DNA of 64,000 bases from Caulobacterales bacterium (GCA_016183935.1 JACPDR010000007.1:1-64000), one strand, 5' to 3'. Numbered from the stretch's first letter, positions 1 to 8,544 are shown. Notes: generated from the letters alone by a model not told the origin. Made by a program: numbers and translations.

Positions 1-139
1 GATGATCATGCCCGGCGACAACGCCGAGCTGAACGTCGAGCTGATCACCCCGATCGCCATGGAAGAGAAGCTGCGCTTCGCCATCCGCGAAGGCGGCCGC
101 ACCGTCGGCGCCGGCGTGGTCTCCAAGATCACCGAGTAA
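1..139 (+). CDS. tuf: Elongation factor Tu, C-terminal fragment
   Basis: The last 45 codons of EF-Tu run in from outside the window; the reading frame starts at base 2 and ends with TAA at 137-139. The visible residues [26 protein letters not shown] and a C-terminus ending VVSKI-TE are the conserved domain III end of bacterial EF-Tu, the GTPase that delivers aminoacyl-tRNA to the ribosome. A strong intrinsic terminator follows at once, so tuf is the last gene of its transcript. The 5' part, and whether str-operon genes precede it, cannot be seen here. Confidence 0.97.
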   Translation, partial: MIMPGDNAELNVELITPIAMEEKLRFAIREGGRTVGAGVVSKITE

Positions 140-168
140 TCGGCGACTTTCAGTCCGCGTAAACAGAG

Positions 169-198
169 CCCCCGCCAGCGCAAGCCGGCGGGGGTTTT
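169..198 (+). terminator. Rho-independent terminator of tuf
   Basis: An 8-bp perfect GC stem (169-176 with 187-194), a ten-base loop and then TTTT, starting 30 bp after the tuf stop codon. Confidence 0.9.
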
Positions 199-212
199 GC
201 ATTCTGGCCCGC

Positions 213-347
213 CGTCATCCTCGGGCTTGACCCGAGGATCAGACCATCCGGTGCTCCGTGGGAGGTCGCACGGGCGACGTCGCAGGGCCGTCCCCGCCGC
301 ACAGCCCGCCCCTCCGTCTGATCCTCGGGTCAAGCCCGAGGATGACG
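213..347. repeat. Dispersed REPIN-like repeat, copy 1
   Basis: A 135-bp element bounded by a perfect 31-bp terminal inverted repeat (213-243 and 317-347). Each arm is itself a hairpin built on CCTCGGG...CCCGAGG, so the unit is two small palindromes facing each other around a ~73-bp centre. A second copy of the same length in reverse orientation lies at 63255-63390 and shares the central GGTGCTCCG and GCCGCACAGCCCGCC segments. It fills most of the gap between tuf and the next gene. I see no open frame that looks coding. Confidence 0.85.
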
Positions 348-460
348 GTGGAGGAGGGCGGAAGAGGGCGGGCGGGCGCGCCAAGCGGAACATTGCCGGT
401 CGGTCGGGGTTTTCGCCGCAGGAACGCCGCGACGGTCGCGGCGCGGACGGGTGGCTTCCC

Positions 461-1777
461 ATGTACGACACGGGTTATGAGTTCATCGGCTGGGAACAGC
501 TGTTCGAGGTGTGGGCGCCGAAGGTGCTCGGCGCTCTCCTGATCCTCGTCGCCGCCTGGTTCATCGGCAAGGCGGTGAAATGGGCCCTGGCCAAGGGGGT
601 CGACCGCATCCCCGGGGCCTCGAAGGCCAATTTGAGCGAGAATCCCAAACACACCGTGGGCGCCAGCCTCGGCGACGTGGCCTTCTGGCTGATCCTCCTG
701 TTCGGCGTGGTCGCCGCCCTCGGCGTGCTCAACCTGGGTCAGGTCGTCACCCCGCTCAACGCCCTGCTGACCCAGGTCATGTCCTTCCTGCCGAACATCC
801 TCGGCGCGGTCCTGATCTTCTTCATCGGCTTCGTGGTCGCCACCCTGGCGCGCCGGGTCACCGAGGCGGCCCTGCAGGCGGCCAACGCCGACCGCTGGCT
901 GGACAAGGCCGGGCTGTCGAGGGCCACGGGCTCGACCGGGGTCAGCGCCGCCGTAGGAACCCTGGTGTTCGTGCTGGTGCTGATCCCGATCACCATCGCG
1001 GCGCTGGAGCAACTCGGCATCGAGTCGCTGACCGTCCCCGCCGTGGCCGTGCTGTCGACGGTGTTCGACGCCATCCCGAGGGTGCTGGCCGCGGCCATCG
1101 TGCTGGCCATCGGCTGGTTCATCGGCCGCTGGGTGGCGCAGGTCGTCGAACGCGTCCTGCCCGCCACCGGCTTCGACCGCAGCGTCTCGAGCGTCATGAG
1201 CCTGGCCTCGAACCGGCCGTCCGTCGAGCCGCCGGCCACGGCCGCGCCCTACGCCGGCGACGTCACCCCGGCCACGGCCGCGGCGCTCGGCGGCGCGCCG
1301 TCGGCCCCGGTCCCGCTGACCCCTTCGCGGGTGGTCGGCAAGCTGGTCATGGTGGCCATCGTCGCCTTCACGGCGGTCGAGGCGGCGCGGCTGCTGCAGT
1401 TCTCGACCCTGGCCATGACCGTCGAGGAAATTCTCGGCCTCGCCGGCCGGGTCATCGTCGGCGGCGTCATCATCACCGCCGGGGTGCTGATCGCCGACGT
1501 GCTGGCGCGCCTCATCAACAAGGGCACGGGCGGGGCGGACGGCTTCGCCTCGACCCTGGTGCGCTGGGCGACCATCGCCCTGGCCACGGCCATGGGCCTG
1601 CGCTTCATGGGCATCGCCGACGACATCGTGCTGCTGGCCTTCGGCCTGGTGCTGGGCGCGGCGGCGGTGGCCGCGGCGCTGGCCTTCGGCCTCGGCGGCC
1701 GCAACGCCGCCGGTCAGGTGGCGCAGAGCTGGGCCGACAAGCTCACGCGGCGGCCCGGCGGACGACCGCCGGCCTAG
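461..1777 (+). CDS. Mechanosensitive ion channel family protein (conserved TM helix repeats)
   Basis: A 438-residue integral membrane protein with about eight hydrophobic segments (roughly residues 22-40, 73-91, 110-130, 165-190, 210-235, 295-315, 325-350 and 375-400). The segments contain repeated PxxLxAxxIxxIGxxxA-type helices (PNILGAVLIFFIGF, PRVLAAAIVLAIGWFIG) typical of the 'conserved TM helix' / CmpX-like group related to small mechanosensitive channels. No C-terminal MscS beta-domain is evident. A proline/alanine-rich linker at about 250-285 splits the protein. The frame is open far upstream through the repeat element, but the residues there are low-complexity, so the ATG at 461 (MYDTGYEF) is the likely start. 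It probably acts in the inner membrane in osmotic or envelope stress. Confidence 0.8.
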   Translation: MYDTGYEFIGWEQLFEVWAPKVLGALLILVAAWFIGKAVKWALAKGVDRIPGASKANLSENPKHTVGASLGDVAFWLILLFGVVAALGVLNLGQVVTPLNALLTQVMSFLPNILGAVLIFFIGFVVATLARRVTEAALQAANADRWLDKAGLSRATGSTGVSAAVGTLVFVLVLIPITIAALEQLGIESLTVPAVAVLSTVFDAIPRVLAAAIVLAIGWFIGRWVAQVVERVLPATGFDRSVSSVMSLASNRPSVEPPATAAPYAGDVTPATAAALGGAPSAPVPLTPSRVVGKLVMVAIVAFTAVEAARLLQFSTLAMTVEEILGLAGRVIVGGVIITAGVLIADVLARLINKGTGGADGFASTLVRWATIALATAMGLRFMGIADDIVLLAFGLVLGAAAVAAALAFGLGGRNAAGQVAQSWADKLTRRPGGRPPA

Positions 1778-1920
1778 TCCCGGGACGGCACAGGTTCGCC
1801 TGCGAGGGGCGGTGCGGGAGCGCCGCCCCTTCGCAATTCGCCGCCGGCGGGATCGGCCTTGCATGGGAACCCCGGTCCGGCGCCTACGTTCGGTTCACGG
1901 ACGTTAGGAATTCAGTAACC

Positions 1921-2049
1921 ATGCGGCGCGCGCTTCGAACCGGCCTGTTCATCGGCACCCTGATCGGCATGTCGGCCTGCGCCGTCACCCCGGACGACGG
2001 GGCTTCGCGCGGGCCCTATGGCGGCGTCGAGATCGGCCGCACCCGCTGA
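1921..2049 (+). CDS. Small predicted lipoprotein (42 aa)
   Basis: A 42-codon frame whose product has a basic start (MRRALRTG), a hydrophobic stretch (LFIGTLIGM) and a lipobox-like end, MSAC, with Cys at about residue 20. The remaining 22 residues are polar and contain GPYGGVEIGRTR. This is the layout of the very small entericidin-like or cryptic lipoproteins common in alphaproteobacteria. It stands alone between the channel gene and the CNNM gene on the same strand. The function is unknown; the call rests on the signal architecture only. Confidence 0.55.
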   Translation: MRRALRTGLFIGTLIGMSACAVTPDDGASRGPYGGVEIGRTR

Positions 2050-2144
2050 TCGCGAAAGGAAATCGTGGCGGTGGGGGCAAAACCCCCGTATCATTCTCCC
2101 TGCGGACGCCGGCTGTCGCGCCGCGCCGGTCTCGCTCCCCCTAG

Positions 2145-3479
2145 ATGTTAGCCATCGCCATCGTCGTCGTACTGCTGCTCGTGGTGCTGAACGGCCTGTT
2201 TTCCATGACCGAACTCGCGGTCGTATCCTCGCGCAAATCCAGACTGCAGAGCCGCGCCGAACGGGGCGACCGCGGAGCGCGGGCGGCGCTGAAGCTGGCC
2301 GAGGAGCCGACGCACTTCCTGTCGGCCGTCCAGGTCGGCATCACCCTGATCGGCATCGCGGCCGGCGCCTACGGGCAGGCGGCCATCGCCGGCGAGCTGA
2401 ACCTCATCCTCGAGGGGCTCCTGCCCGGCCTCGCCGCCTATACCGAGGTGTTCTCGACCGTCCTGGTCATCGTCTTCATCACCTATGTGTCGGTGATCGT
2501 CGGCGAACTCGTCCCCAAGCGGCTGGCCCTGATCTTCCCGGAACCGATCGCCTCCAAGATGGCGGCCCCGATCTCGACCGTCGCCATCGTGCTGAAGCCG
2601 TTCGTGGTGGTGCTGACGGTGTCGACCTCGGCCATCCTCAAGGTCATGGGGGTCAAGGACCGCGACGGCTCGGACGTGACCCAGGAAGAGGTCGAGACCA
2701 TGATCGCCGAAGGCACGGCCTCGGGTCTGATCGAGCCCGAAGAGCAGGAGATGATCGAGGAGATCCTGCGCCTCGGCGACCGACCCATCCGGGTGGCCAT
2801 GACGCCGCGCCACGAGGTGTTCTGGATCGCGCTGAACGACAGCGAGGAACAACTGCGTCAGGAGATCCGGACCTGTCCCTATTCGCGCATCGTGGTGGCG
2901 CGCGAAAACGACGTCGACAACCCCCTGGGCGTTGTTCACAAAAAGGATCTTCTCGACAGCCTGCTGGACAACGGCGAGTTCAACGTCGAGCGGCTGGTGC
3001 AGACGCCGGCTTTCATTCCGCAATCGACCTCGGTCCTGAAGGCGCTCGAGATACTCAAGGCGTCCAAGGTCCACATGGCCTTCCTGGTCGACGAGTACGG
3101 CGCCTTCGAGGGCGTGGTGACGGCCACCGACCTGCTGGAGATGATCGCCGGGAACTTCGACGAGGGCCACGACGAGGAAGAGGCCTATATCCGCCAGCGC
3201 GAGGACGGCAGCTGGATCGTCGACGGCCAGGCCGACATCGAGGAACTGGCCGACGAACTCGGCGAGGACTTCGGCGAGACCGAAGGGTTCCACACCGTCG
3301 CCGGCCTGGTCCTGCACCAGCTGTCGCGGGTGCCGGACGAGGGGGAAATCCTGCAGCTGGGACGGTTCGAGGTCGAGATCATCGACATGGACGACCGCCG
3401 CATCGACAAGCTGCTGTTCCGGCAACTGGTCAAGCCCGAGGACGAGGCCAGCGCCGTCGCGGCGCACCACGACGATTGA
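2145..3479 (+). CDS. Hemolysin/CNNM-family protein with CBS pair and CorC domain
   Basis: 444 residues with the standard HlyC/TlyC-CNNM order. An N-terminal DUF21 membrane domain (about 1-190) starts with a long hydrophobic helix and the segment FSMTELAVVSSRKSRL. A pair of CBS modules follows (about 205-330; MTPRHEVFWI and VDEYGAFEGVVTATDLLEMI). A CorC/HlyC C-terminal domain closes the protein (about 345-430). Family members bind adenine nucleotides through the CBS pair and are linked to Mg2+/Co2+ efflux or tolerance; the haemolysin name is historical. The start at 2145 has little Shine-Dalgarno, so a slightly different start is possible. It sits just upstream of tRNA-Trp. Confidence 0.88.
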   Translation: MLAIAIVVVLLLVVLNGLFSMTELAVVSSRKSRLQSRAERGDRGARAALKLAEEPTHFLSAVQVGITLIGIAAGAYGQAAIAGELNLILEGLLPGLAAYTEVFSTVLVIVFITYVSVIVGELVPKRLALIFPEPIASKMAAPISTVAIVLKPFVVVLTVSTSAILKVMGVKDRDGSDVTQEEVETMIAEGTASGLIEPEEQEMIEEILRLGDRPIRVAMTPRHEVFWIALNDSEEQLRQEIRTCPYSRIVVARENDVDNPLGVVHKKDLLDSLLDNGEFNVERLVQTPAFIPQSTSVLKALEILKASKVHMAFLVDEYGAFEGVVTATDLLEMIAGNFDEGHDEEEAYIRQREDGSWIVDGQADIEELADELGEDFGETEGFHTVAGLVLHQLSRVPDEGEILQLGRFEVEIIDMDDRRIDKLLFRQLVKPEDEASAVAAHHDD

Positions 3480-3490
3480 CCCTTCCGCCC

Positions 3491-3519
3491 TTGAAAAGGG
3501 GCGTGGCGTCGGGCATACG
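3491..3519 (+). promoter_or_regulatory. Candidate sigma-70 promoter for tRNA-Trp/secE/nusG
   Basis: TTGAAA (3491-3496), a 17-bp spacer and CATACG (3514-3519), placed 60 bp before the mature tRNA 5' end in the gap after the CNNM gene. It is inferred by eye only. Confidence 0.35.
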
Positions 3520-3578
3520 CCCCGGTCTGGCGATTACATGCGTCGACGGGGTCACCCGCGGCGCGCTGTGGTTCGTCT

Positions 3579-3654
3579 AGGAGTTTAGCTCAGCTGGTAG
3601 AGCACCGGTCTCCAAAACCGGGGGTCGTGGGTTCGAGTCCCCCAACTCCTGCCA
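3579..3654 (+). tRNA. tRNA-Trp (CCA)
   Basis: A complete 76-nt cloverleaf with encoded 3' CCA. The acceptor stem is AGGAGTT/AACTCCT with discriminator G, the D-arm is GCTC/GAGC, and the anticodon stem CCGGT/ACCGG carries the loop CTCCAAA, giving anticodon CCA. The T-arm is GTGGG-TTCGAGT-CCCCC and contains one U-C mismatch at the 50:64 position. It directly precedes secE, the usual bacterial arrangement. Confidence 0.97.
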
Positions 3655-3724
3655 TTTCCCCTGTCGCCGCCGGATAGGGCTTCCTATCTGGGGGCGGCAG
3701 GATCAATTCTTTGACGGAATAACG

Positions 3725-4009
3725 ATGGCCAAGGCCAAGACCCCGGGGCGCCGCCCCCAGACCGCACAACCCGCCATAGCGGGCGCCGCTGTCGCGGCTG
3801 ATGCGCCGAAGAAGCCGCGGGTCTCGATTCCGCAATTCCTGAGCCAGGTCCGGGCCGAAGGTCGCAAGATCGTGTGGCCGAGCCGAAAGGAGACCTGGAT
3901 CACCTCGGTGATGGTCTTCATCATGGTCGCGCTCGCGTCCACGTTCTTCTTCCTCGTCGACACCGGCCTGGCCTTCGCCTCGCGCATCATCCTGGCCATC
4001 GGTCAGTAA
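3725..4009 (+). CDS. secE: Preprotein translocase subunit SecE
   Basis: 94 residues with a variable basic/alanine-rich N-terminus, the conserved amphipathic segment FLSQVRAEGRKIVWPSRKE at about 38-56, and a single transmembrane helix (about 59-82). This is the minimal one-TM SecE of most bacteria. It stabilises SecY in the SecYEG channel. It lies between tRNA-Trp and nusG, 11 bp before nusG, in the near-universal secE-nusG pair. Confidence 0.96.
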   Translation: MAKAKTPGRRPQTAQPAIAGAAVAADAPKKPRVSIPQFLSQVRAEGRKIVWPSRKETWITSVMVFIMVALASTFFFLVDTGLAFASRIILAIGQ

Positions 4010-4020
4010 GAGAGACGCCC

Positions 4021-4599
4021 ATGACCGACGCCGCTCCCGCCAAGCCTGCCGCCAATCCGCGGCACAAGTGGTACATCGTCCACGCCTACTCGAACTTCGA
4101 GAAGAAGGTGGCCCAGCATCTGCAGGACCAGGCGCGCCAGCAGGGGCTCGAGGACTGCTTCTCGGAAATCCTCGTGCCGACCGAGGACGTCGTCGAGATC
4201 CGCCGCGGCCGCAAGGTCAACTCGGAGCGCAAATTCTTCCCCGGCTACGTGCTGGTGAAGATGGAGATGACCGACGACGCCTATCACCTGGTCAAGAACA
4301 CCCCGAAGGTGACCGGCTTCCTCGGCGCCGCCGGCGGCACCAAGCCGCTGCCGGTCTCGGAGCGTGAGGTCCAGAACATCATCGGCGCCGTGGAAGAGGG
4401 CGTCGAGCGTCCGAAGCCCACCATCCGCTTCGACATCGGCGAGACCGTCAAGGTCATCGACGGCCCGTTCGCCAGCTTCGACGGCCAGGTCGAGAGCGTC
4501 GACGAGGACAACGCCCGCCTGCGCGTGGCCGTGTCCATCTTCGGCCGCCCGACGCCGGTGGATCTGGAATACAGCCAGGTCGAGAAGGTCTCGAACTAG
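4021..4599 (+). CDS. nusG: Transcription termination/antitermination protein NusG
   Basis: 192 residues. The N-terminal NGN domain has WYIVHAYSNFEKKVAQ and the signature FFPGYVLVKMEM; the C-terminal KOW domain (about 140-192) contains GETVKVIDGPFASFDG. NusG binds RNA polymerase, increases processivity, and couples it to Rho or to ribosomal protein S10. The ATG at 4021 fits the family length; upstream codons in frame overlap secE and are not NusG-like. The gene follows secE by 11 bp and ends at a strong terminator. Confidence 0.97.
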   Translation: MTDAAPAKPAANPRHKWYIVHAYSNFEKKVAQHLQDQARQQGLEDCFSEILVPTEDVVEIRRGRKVNSERKFFPGYVLVKMEMTDDAYHLVKNTPKVTGFLGAAGGTKPLPVSEREVQNIIGAVEEGVERPKPTIRFDIGETVKVIDGPFASFDGQVESVDEDNARLRVAVSIFGRPTPVDLEYSQVEKVSN

Positions 4600-4626
4600 G
4601 GCCGGCCTTCACCGGAGGATTTGCAG

Positions 4627-4651
4627 CGGCGGCCCTGACGGGCCGCCGTTT
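4627..4651 (+). terminator. Intrinsic terminator after nusG
   Basis: A perfect 9-bp stem (4627-4635 with 4640-4648) with loop TGAC, followed by a short T-containing tail. It separates the secE-nusG transcript from tRNA-Phe and rplKA. Confidence 0.8.
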
Positions 4652-4773
4652 GCCTTTGTGGCTTCAGCCTTGTAGAGGCTTGGATATGGCTCGCACGCAC
4701 CAGTTCCGATTTAGCGGCTTTCGCTCTTAGCGATCGGTGGTGAGGCGCGTCCTGCGCGCCAGCTGCCTCTCGC

Positions 4774-4848
4774 GGAGGGGTAGCTCAGTGGTAGAGCGGT
4801 AGACTGAAGATCTGCGCGTCGGTGGTTCGATCCCACCTCCCTCCACCA
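4774..4848 (+). tRNA. tRNA-Phe (GAA)
   Basis: A complete 75-nt cloverleaf with encoded CCA. The acceptor is GGAGGGG/TCCCTCC (closing G-U), the D-arm GCTC/GAGC, the anticodon stem GTAGA/TCTGC with loop CTGAAGA (anticodon GAA), and the T-arm GGTGG-TTCGATC-CCACC. Position 37 is G rather than the A usual in bacterial tRNA-Phe. The gene sits between nusG and rplK. Confidence 0.95.
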
Positions 4849-4862
4849 TTTCCCTTCACGCA

Positions 4863-4889
4863 TTGCGTGGATGGGCCCGTTCTAGTATA
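4863..4889 (+). promoter_or_regulatory. Candidate promoter of rplK-rplA
   Basis: TTGCGT followed at 14 bp by TAGTAT, the only AT-rich hexamer between tRNA-Phe and rplK. The spacing is short for a consensus sigma-70 promoter but within the range reported for Caulobacter promoters. This is a visual inference. Confidence 0.35.
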
Positions 4890-4936
4890 CGCGCGCCTCG
4901 CTCCGGATGGGGCGGTGCGGGTTCGCCCGCATAAAT

Positions 4937-4966
4937 CCGTGGGAGGCAGCCATGCCACGACCACGG
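4937..4966 (+). promoter_or_regulatory. Candidate L1-binding leader hairpin before rplK
   Basis: CCGTGG (4937-4942) pairs with CCACGG (4961-4966) and encloses a purine-rich internal strand, 45 nt before the rplK start. L11 operons are classically repressed by L1 binding to a leader that mimics its 23S site. The position and shape suggest that role here; the specific structure is inferred. Confidence 0.4.
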
Positions 4967-5011
4967 CTCACCGGTCCTGATTGAGTTCAGGGCCATTGTA
5001 AGGAGAGACCA

Positions 5012-5443
5012 ATGGCCAAGAAGATTCTCGGCTACATCAAGCTGCAGGTGCCCGCGGGCAACGCCACGCCGTCGCCCCCGATCGGCCCGGCCCTGGGTCA
5101 GCGCGGCGTCAACATCATGGGCTTCGTCAAGGAGTTCAACGCGCGCACCGAGAAGGAAGTGAAGGGCACGCCCCTGCCGACGGTGATCACCGTCTACCAG
5201 GACAAGAGCTTCACCTTCGTCACCAAGACCCCGCCCGCGACCCACTACATCAAGCAGGCCGCCGGCATCACCTCGGGCTCGAAGATGACGGGCCGCGAAG
5301 TGGCCGGCAAGATCACGCGCGGCCAGCTGCGCGAGATCGCCGAAAAGAAGATGAAGGATCTGAACGCCAACGACCTGGACGCGGCGACCAAGATCATCGA
5401 AGGCTCGGCTCGCGCCATGGGCCTCAACGTCGTGGAGGGCTAA
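5012..5443 (+). CDS. rplK: 50S ribosomal protein L11
   Basis: 143 residues, the normal length. It starts [16 protein letters not shown] and carries the conserved [18 protein letters not shown] loop and the C-terminal rRNA-binding GTARSMG-like segment ([13 protein letters not shown]). L11 forms the GTPase-associated centre with 23S rRNA and is needed for RelA activation. A good Shine-Dalgarno (AAGGAGAG) precedes the ATG. rplA follows after 4 bp. Confidence 0.98.
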   Translation: MAKKILGYIKLQVPAGNATPSPPIGPALGQRGVNIMGFVKEFNARTEKEVKGTPLPTVITVYQDKSFTFVTKTPPATHYIKQAAGITSGSKMTGREVAGKITRGQLREIAEKKMKDLNANDLDAATKIIEGSARAMGLNVVEG

Positions 5444-5447
5444 GCAC

Positions 5448-6137
<690 letters not shown>

Positions 6138-6160
6138 TCGACCTGACAGACTGAAGAACG

Positions 6161-6192
6161 CGGCGACGGAGAGCGATCTCCGTCGCCGTTTT
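6161..6192 (+). terminator. Intrinsic terminator of rplKA
   Basis: A perfect 12-bp stem (6161-6172 with 6177-6188), GCGA tetraloop and TTTT. This is the strongest terminator in the window. Confidence 0.95.
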
Positions 6193-6248
6193 CGTTTGCG
6201 CCCCGCCGTTGCAGGCGCGAGGGTGCGGTATCCACAGGGGGGCGGGTC

Positions 6249-6794
6249 ATGCGGTTCATCGCCATCGTTTCAGCTGTCGCGCTGGCCGTCGCGGCCGGGC
6301 CGGTCCTGGCCCAGACGGCCCCGGAGCCCCTGCTGCCGGTGGCGACCGAGACGTCGCCGCCGGACGCCGCGCGCGAGGGGCGCCTCGAGCTGGCCGAACG
6401 CTATCTGGTGCTGACGCAGGGCGGCGACCTGGTGAAGCAGATGCGCGGCCAGATCGAGGAGAGCTACGGCGCCTCGGGGCTGCCGGCCGACCAGCGCGAC
6501 TGGATGGCCGAGGGCATGGGCGACCTGCTGACGGAGGTGATGGAGCTGGCCATCGTGGAGCTACGCGACGACGTGGCCGACAGCTTCACGGTCGAGGAAC
6601 TCGAAACCGCCATCGCCTTCTACGACTCCCCCGTCGGGCGATCGGTCGTGCGCAAGCAGCTGGACATGAACATGGAGCTGCAGGAGGTGATGATGCCGCT
6701 CCTGATGCCGCGGATAACGTCGCTGATGGAGAAGTTCTGCCTGCGCTTCGACTGCTCGGCGATGGGCGAAGCGGCGGCCAAGCAGTTCCGCTGA
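6249..6794 (+). CDS. DUF2059 domain periplasmic protein, paralogue 1
   Basis: 181 residues with a clear signal peptide (MRFIAIVSAVALAVAAGPVLAQ, cleavage after ...VLA). A helical domain follows in which the DUF2059-type motif TVEELETAIAFYDSPVGRSVVRK appears at about residues 115-137. The last 15 residues contain two cysteines (CLRFDC) that could form a disulphide. The family is common in alphaproteobacterial periplasms and has no settled role. A paralogue with the same layout, including FYDTEMGRTIIEK, lies at 9034-9603 on the other side of the Pit cluster. Confidence 0.75.
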   Translation: MRFIAIVSAVALAVAAGPVLAQTAPEPLLPVATETSPPDAAREGRLELAERYLVLTQGGDLVKQMRGQIEESYGASGLPADQRDWMAEGMGDLLTEVMELAIVELRDDVADSFTVEELETAIAFYDSPVGRSVVRKQLDMNMELQEVMMPLLMPRITSLMEKFCLRFDCSAMGEAAAKQFR

Positions 6795-6888
6795 TCTTCA
6801 GGCCGCCAAACCTTCCGTGGACAGACGGGTTGACGCGCCCGGGAAGACGCGGGACTGACCGCATACGGATTCTGCGGGAGATTCTTCG

Positions 6889-7533
6889 ATGCTGGGCTGG
6901 TTCCAGGCGCTGCTGCCCAAGGAAGACAATTTCTTTCGTCTTTTCGACGCCCATGCGGCGACGCTGACCAAGGGCGCCGAGGCGCTGCGCAAGGCGCTGG
7001 ACGGCGGCGACGAGACCGCCCACTGGTGCCAGCGGATTTTCGACCATGAGCACGAGGCCGACAACGTCGCCCGCGACGTGCTGTTCGCGGTGCGGCGCAG
7101 CTTCATCACGCCGTTCGACCGCTCGGACATCCGTGGACTGACCAACTCGCTCGACGACTCCATCGACCAGATGCAGAAGACCGCCAAGGTCATGACGCTG
7201 TACGAGATGCGCGACTTCGCTCCGCACATGCGCCTGCTCGGCGATATCGCGGTCGAGGCGGCGGCGCTGACGGTGGAAGCGGTGGCGCTGCTGCCGGAGA
7301 TGCGAAAGCACCACGGGCGGCTGAACGAGCTGACCGAGAGCATCGCCCGGCTGGAGAGCGACAGCGACACCCTCTACGACGAGGGCATGAGGGCGCTTTA
7401 CCAGGCGCACAGGGGCGGCGACGCCATGGCCTTCATGATCGGCGGCGAGGTCTATGACCACCTCGAGAAGGTCGTCGACCGGTTCGAGGACGTCGCCAAC
7501 CGCATCAGCGGCATCCTGGTCGAGCACCTGTAG
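6889..7533 (+). CDS. DUF47 / PhoU-like phosphate transport regulator
   Basis: 214 residues, almost all helical. It begins MLGWFQALLPKEDNFFRLFDAHA, the typical N-terminus of the DUF47 family, which is structurally related to PhoU. DUF47 genes are nearly always immediately upstream of pit, as here (9-bp gap), and are thought to modulate Pit-type phosphate transport. GGGAG precedes the ATG. The protein is soluble and lacks membrane segments. Confidence 0.9.
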   Translation: MLGWFQALLPKEDNFFRLFDAHAATLTKGAEALRKALDGGDETAHWCQRIFDHEHEADNVARDVLFAVRRSFITPFDRSDIRGLTNSLDDSIDQMQKTAKVMTLYEMRDFAPHMRLLGDIAVEAAALTVEAVALLPEMRKHHGRLNELTESIARLESDSDTLYDEGMRALYQAHRGGDAMAFMIGGEVYDHLEKVVDRFEDVANRISGILVEHL

Positions 7534-7542
7534 GAGCGCCCC

Positions 7543-8544
7543 ATGGACGGCGCCCTGCTGATCCTGATCTTCCTGATCGCCGTCGCCCTGCTGTTCGATT
7601 TCCTGAACGGCCTGCACGACGCCGCCAACTCGATCGCAACCATCGTGGCGACGCGGGTGCTGCCGCCGGTGTATGCGGTCGGCTGGGCCGCCTTCTTCAA
7701 CTTCATCGCCTTCCTGTTCTTCGGCCTGCACGTGGCCGACACCATCGGACGGGGGATCATCGATCCGACGGTCATTTCGGACCAGGTGATCTTCGGGGCC
7801 CTGATGGGGGCGATCAGCTGGAACATCATCACCTGGCTGGCCGGGATACCGTCGTCGAGCTCGCACGCCCTGATCGGCGGCCTGCTGGGGGCGGGGATAG
7901 CCAAGGCGGGCACGGGGGCGGTGGTCGTGGCCGGCGTGACCAAGACGGTGAGCGCCATCTTCCTGTCGCCGGCGGTGGGCTTCTCGCTGGCCCTGGTGCT
8001 GGTGCTGATCGTGTCCTGGGCCTTCGTGAAGGTGAATCCGTCGACCGCCGACAAGGCCTTCCGGCGCATGCAGTTCGTCTCGGCCTCGGCCTATTCCCTG
8101 GGCCACGGCGGCAACGACGCGCAGAAGACCATGGGCATCATCGCCGTGCTGCTGTTCTCGCGCGCGCCGGCCGGATCGGAGTTCGTGGTGCCCTTCTGGG
8201 TCGTCATCACCTGCCAGGCGGCGATCGCCCTGGGCACGCTGTTCGGCGGCTGGCGGATCGTCCACACCATGGGCTCGCGGATCACCCGGCTGAGCCCGCA
8301 GCAGGGCTTCTGCGCCGAGACCGGCGGGGCGATCACCCTGTTCCTGGCCACCGGCATGGGCATCCCCGTCTCGACCACGCACACCATCACCGGGGCCATC
8401 GTCGGCGTCGGCGCCGCGCGGCGCGCCTCGGCGGTGCGCTGGGGCGTGGCGCGCAGCATCGTCACGGCCTGGTTCATCACCATGCCCGCCGCCGCGGCCA
8501 TCGGAGCCCTGTTCTACTGGATCGGCGGAGCGTTCCTGACCTGA
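7543..8544 (+). CDS. pit: Low-affinity inorganic phosphate transporter, Pit family
   Basis: 333 residues with about ten transmembrane helices. The two inverted PiT signature repeats are visible: FDFLNGLHDAANSIATIVATR near the N-terminus and YSLGHGGNDAQKTMGIIA in the second half, plus the SSSHALIGG and VSTTHTITGAI loops. Pit proteins import metal-phosphate complexes driven by the proton gradient. The gene is coupled to DUF47 upstream and overlaps the Nudix gene by one base. It is constitutive in many bacteria and could sustain phosphate uptake if the frameshifted Pst system at 40-43 kb is inactive. Confidence 0.95.
   Translation: MDGALLILIFLIAVALLFDFLNGLHDAANSIATIVATRVLPPVYAVGWAAFFNFIAFLFFGLHVADTIGRGIIDPTVISDQVIFGALMGAISWNIITWLAGIPSSSSHALIGGLLGAGIAKAGTGAVVVAGVTKTVSAIFLSPAVGFSLALVLVLIVSWAFVKVNPSTADKAFRRMQFVSASAYSLGHGGNDAQKTMGIIAVLLFSRAPAGSEFVVPFWVVITCQAAIALGTLFGGWRIVHTMGSRITRLSPQQGFCAETGGAITLFLATGMGIPVSTTHTITGAIVGVGAARRASAVRWGVARSIVTAWFITMPAAAAIGALFYWIGGAFLT

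Noticed and set aside
197-460. N-terminal extension of the mechanosensitive-channel protein through the repeat
   Set aside because: The residues are encoded by the REPIN-like repeat and are low-complexity; MYDTGYEF at 461 is a natural start.
239-1864. A 541-codon open frame on the minus strand opposite the mechanosensitive-channel gene
   Set aside because: Product is Arg/Gly/His/Asp-rich low complexity, typical of antisense frames in GC-rich genes; the plus-strand product has clear membrane helices.
2148-3470. A 440-codon minus-strand frame opposite the CNNM gene
   Set aside because: Mirror-image frame with no domain; the CNNM protein on the plus strand has DUF21, CBS and CorC motifs.
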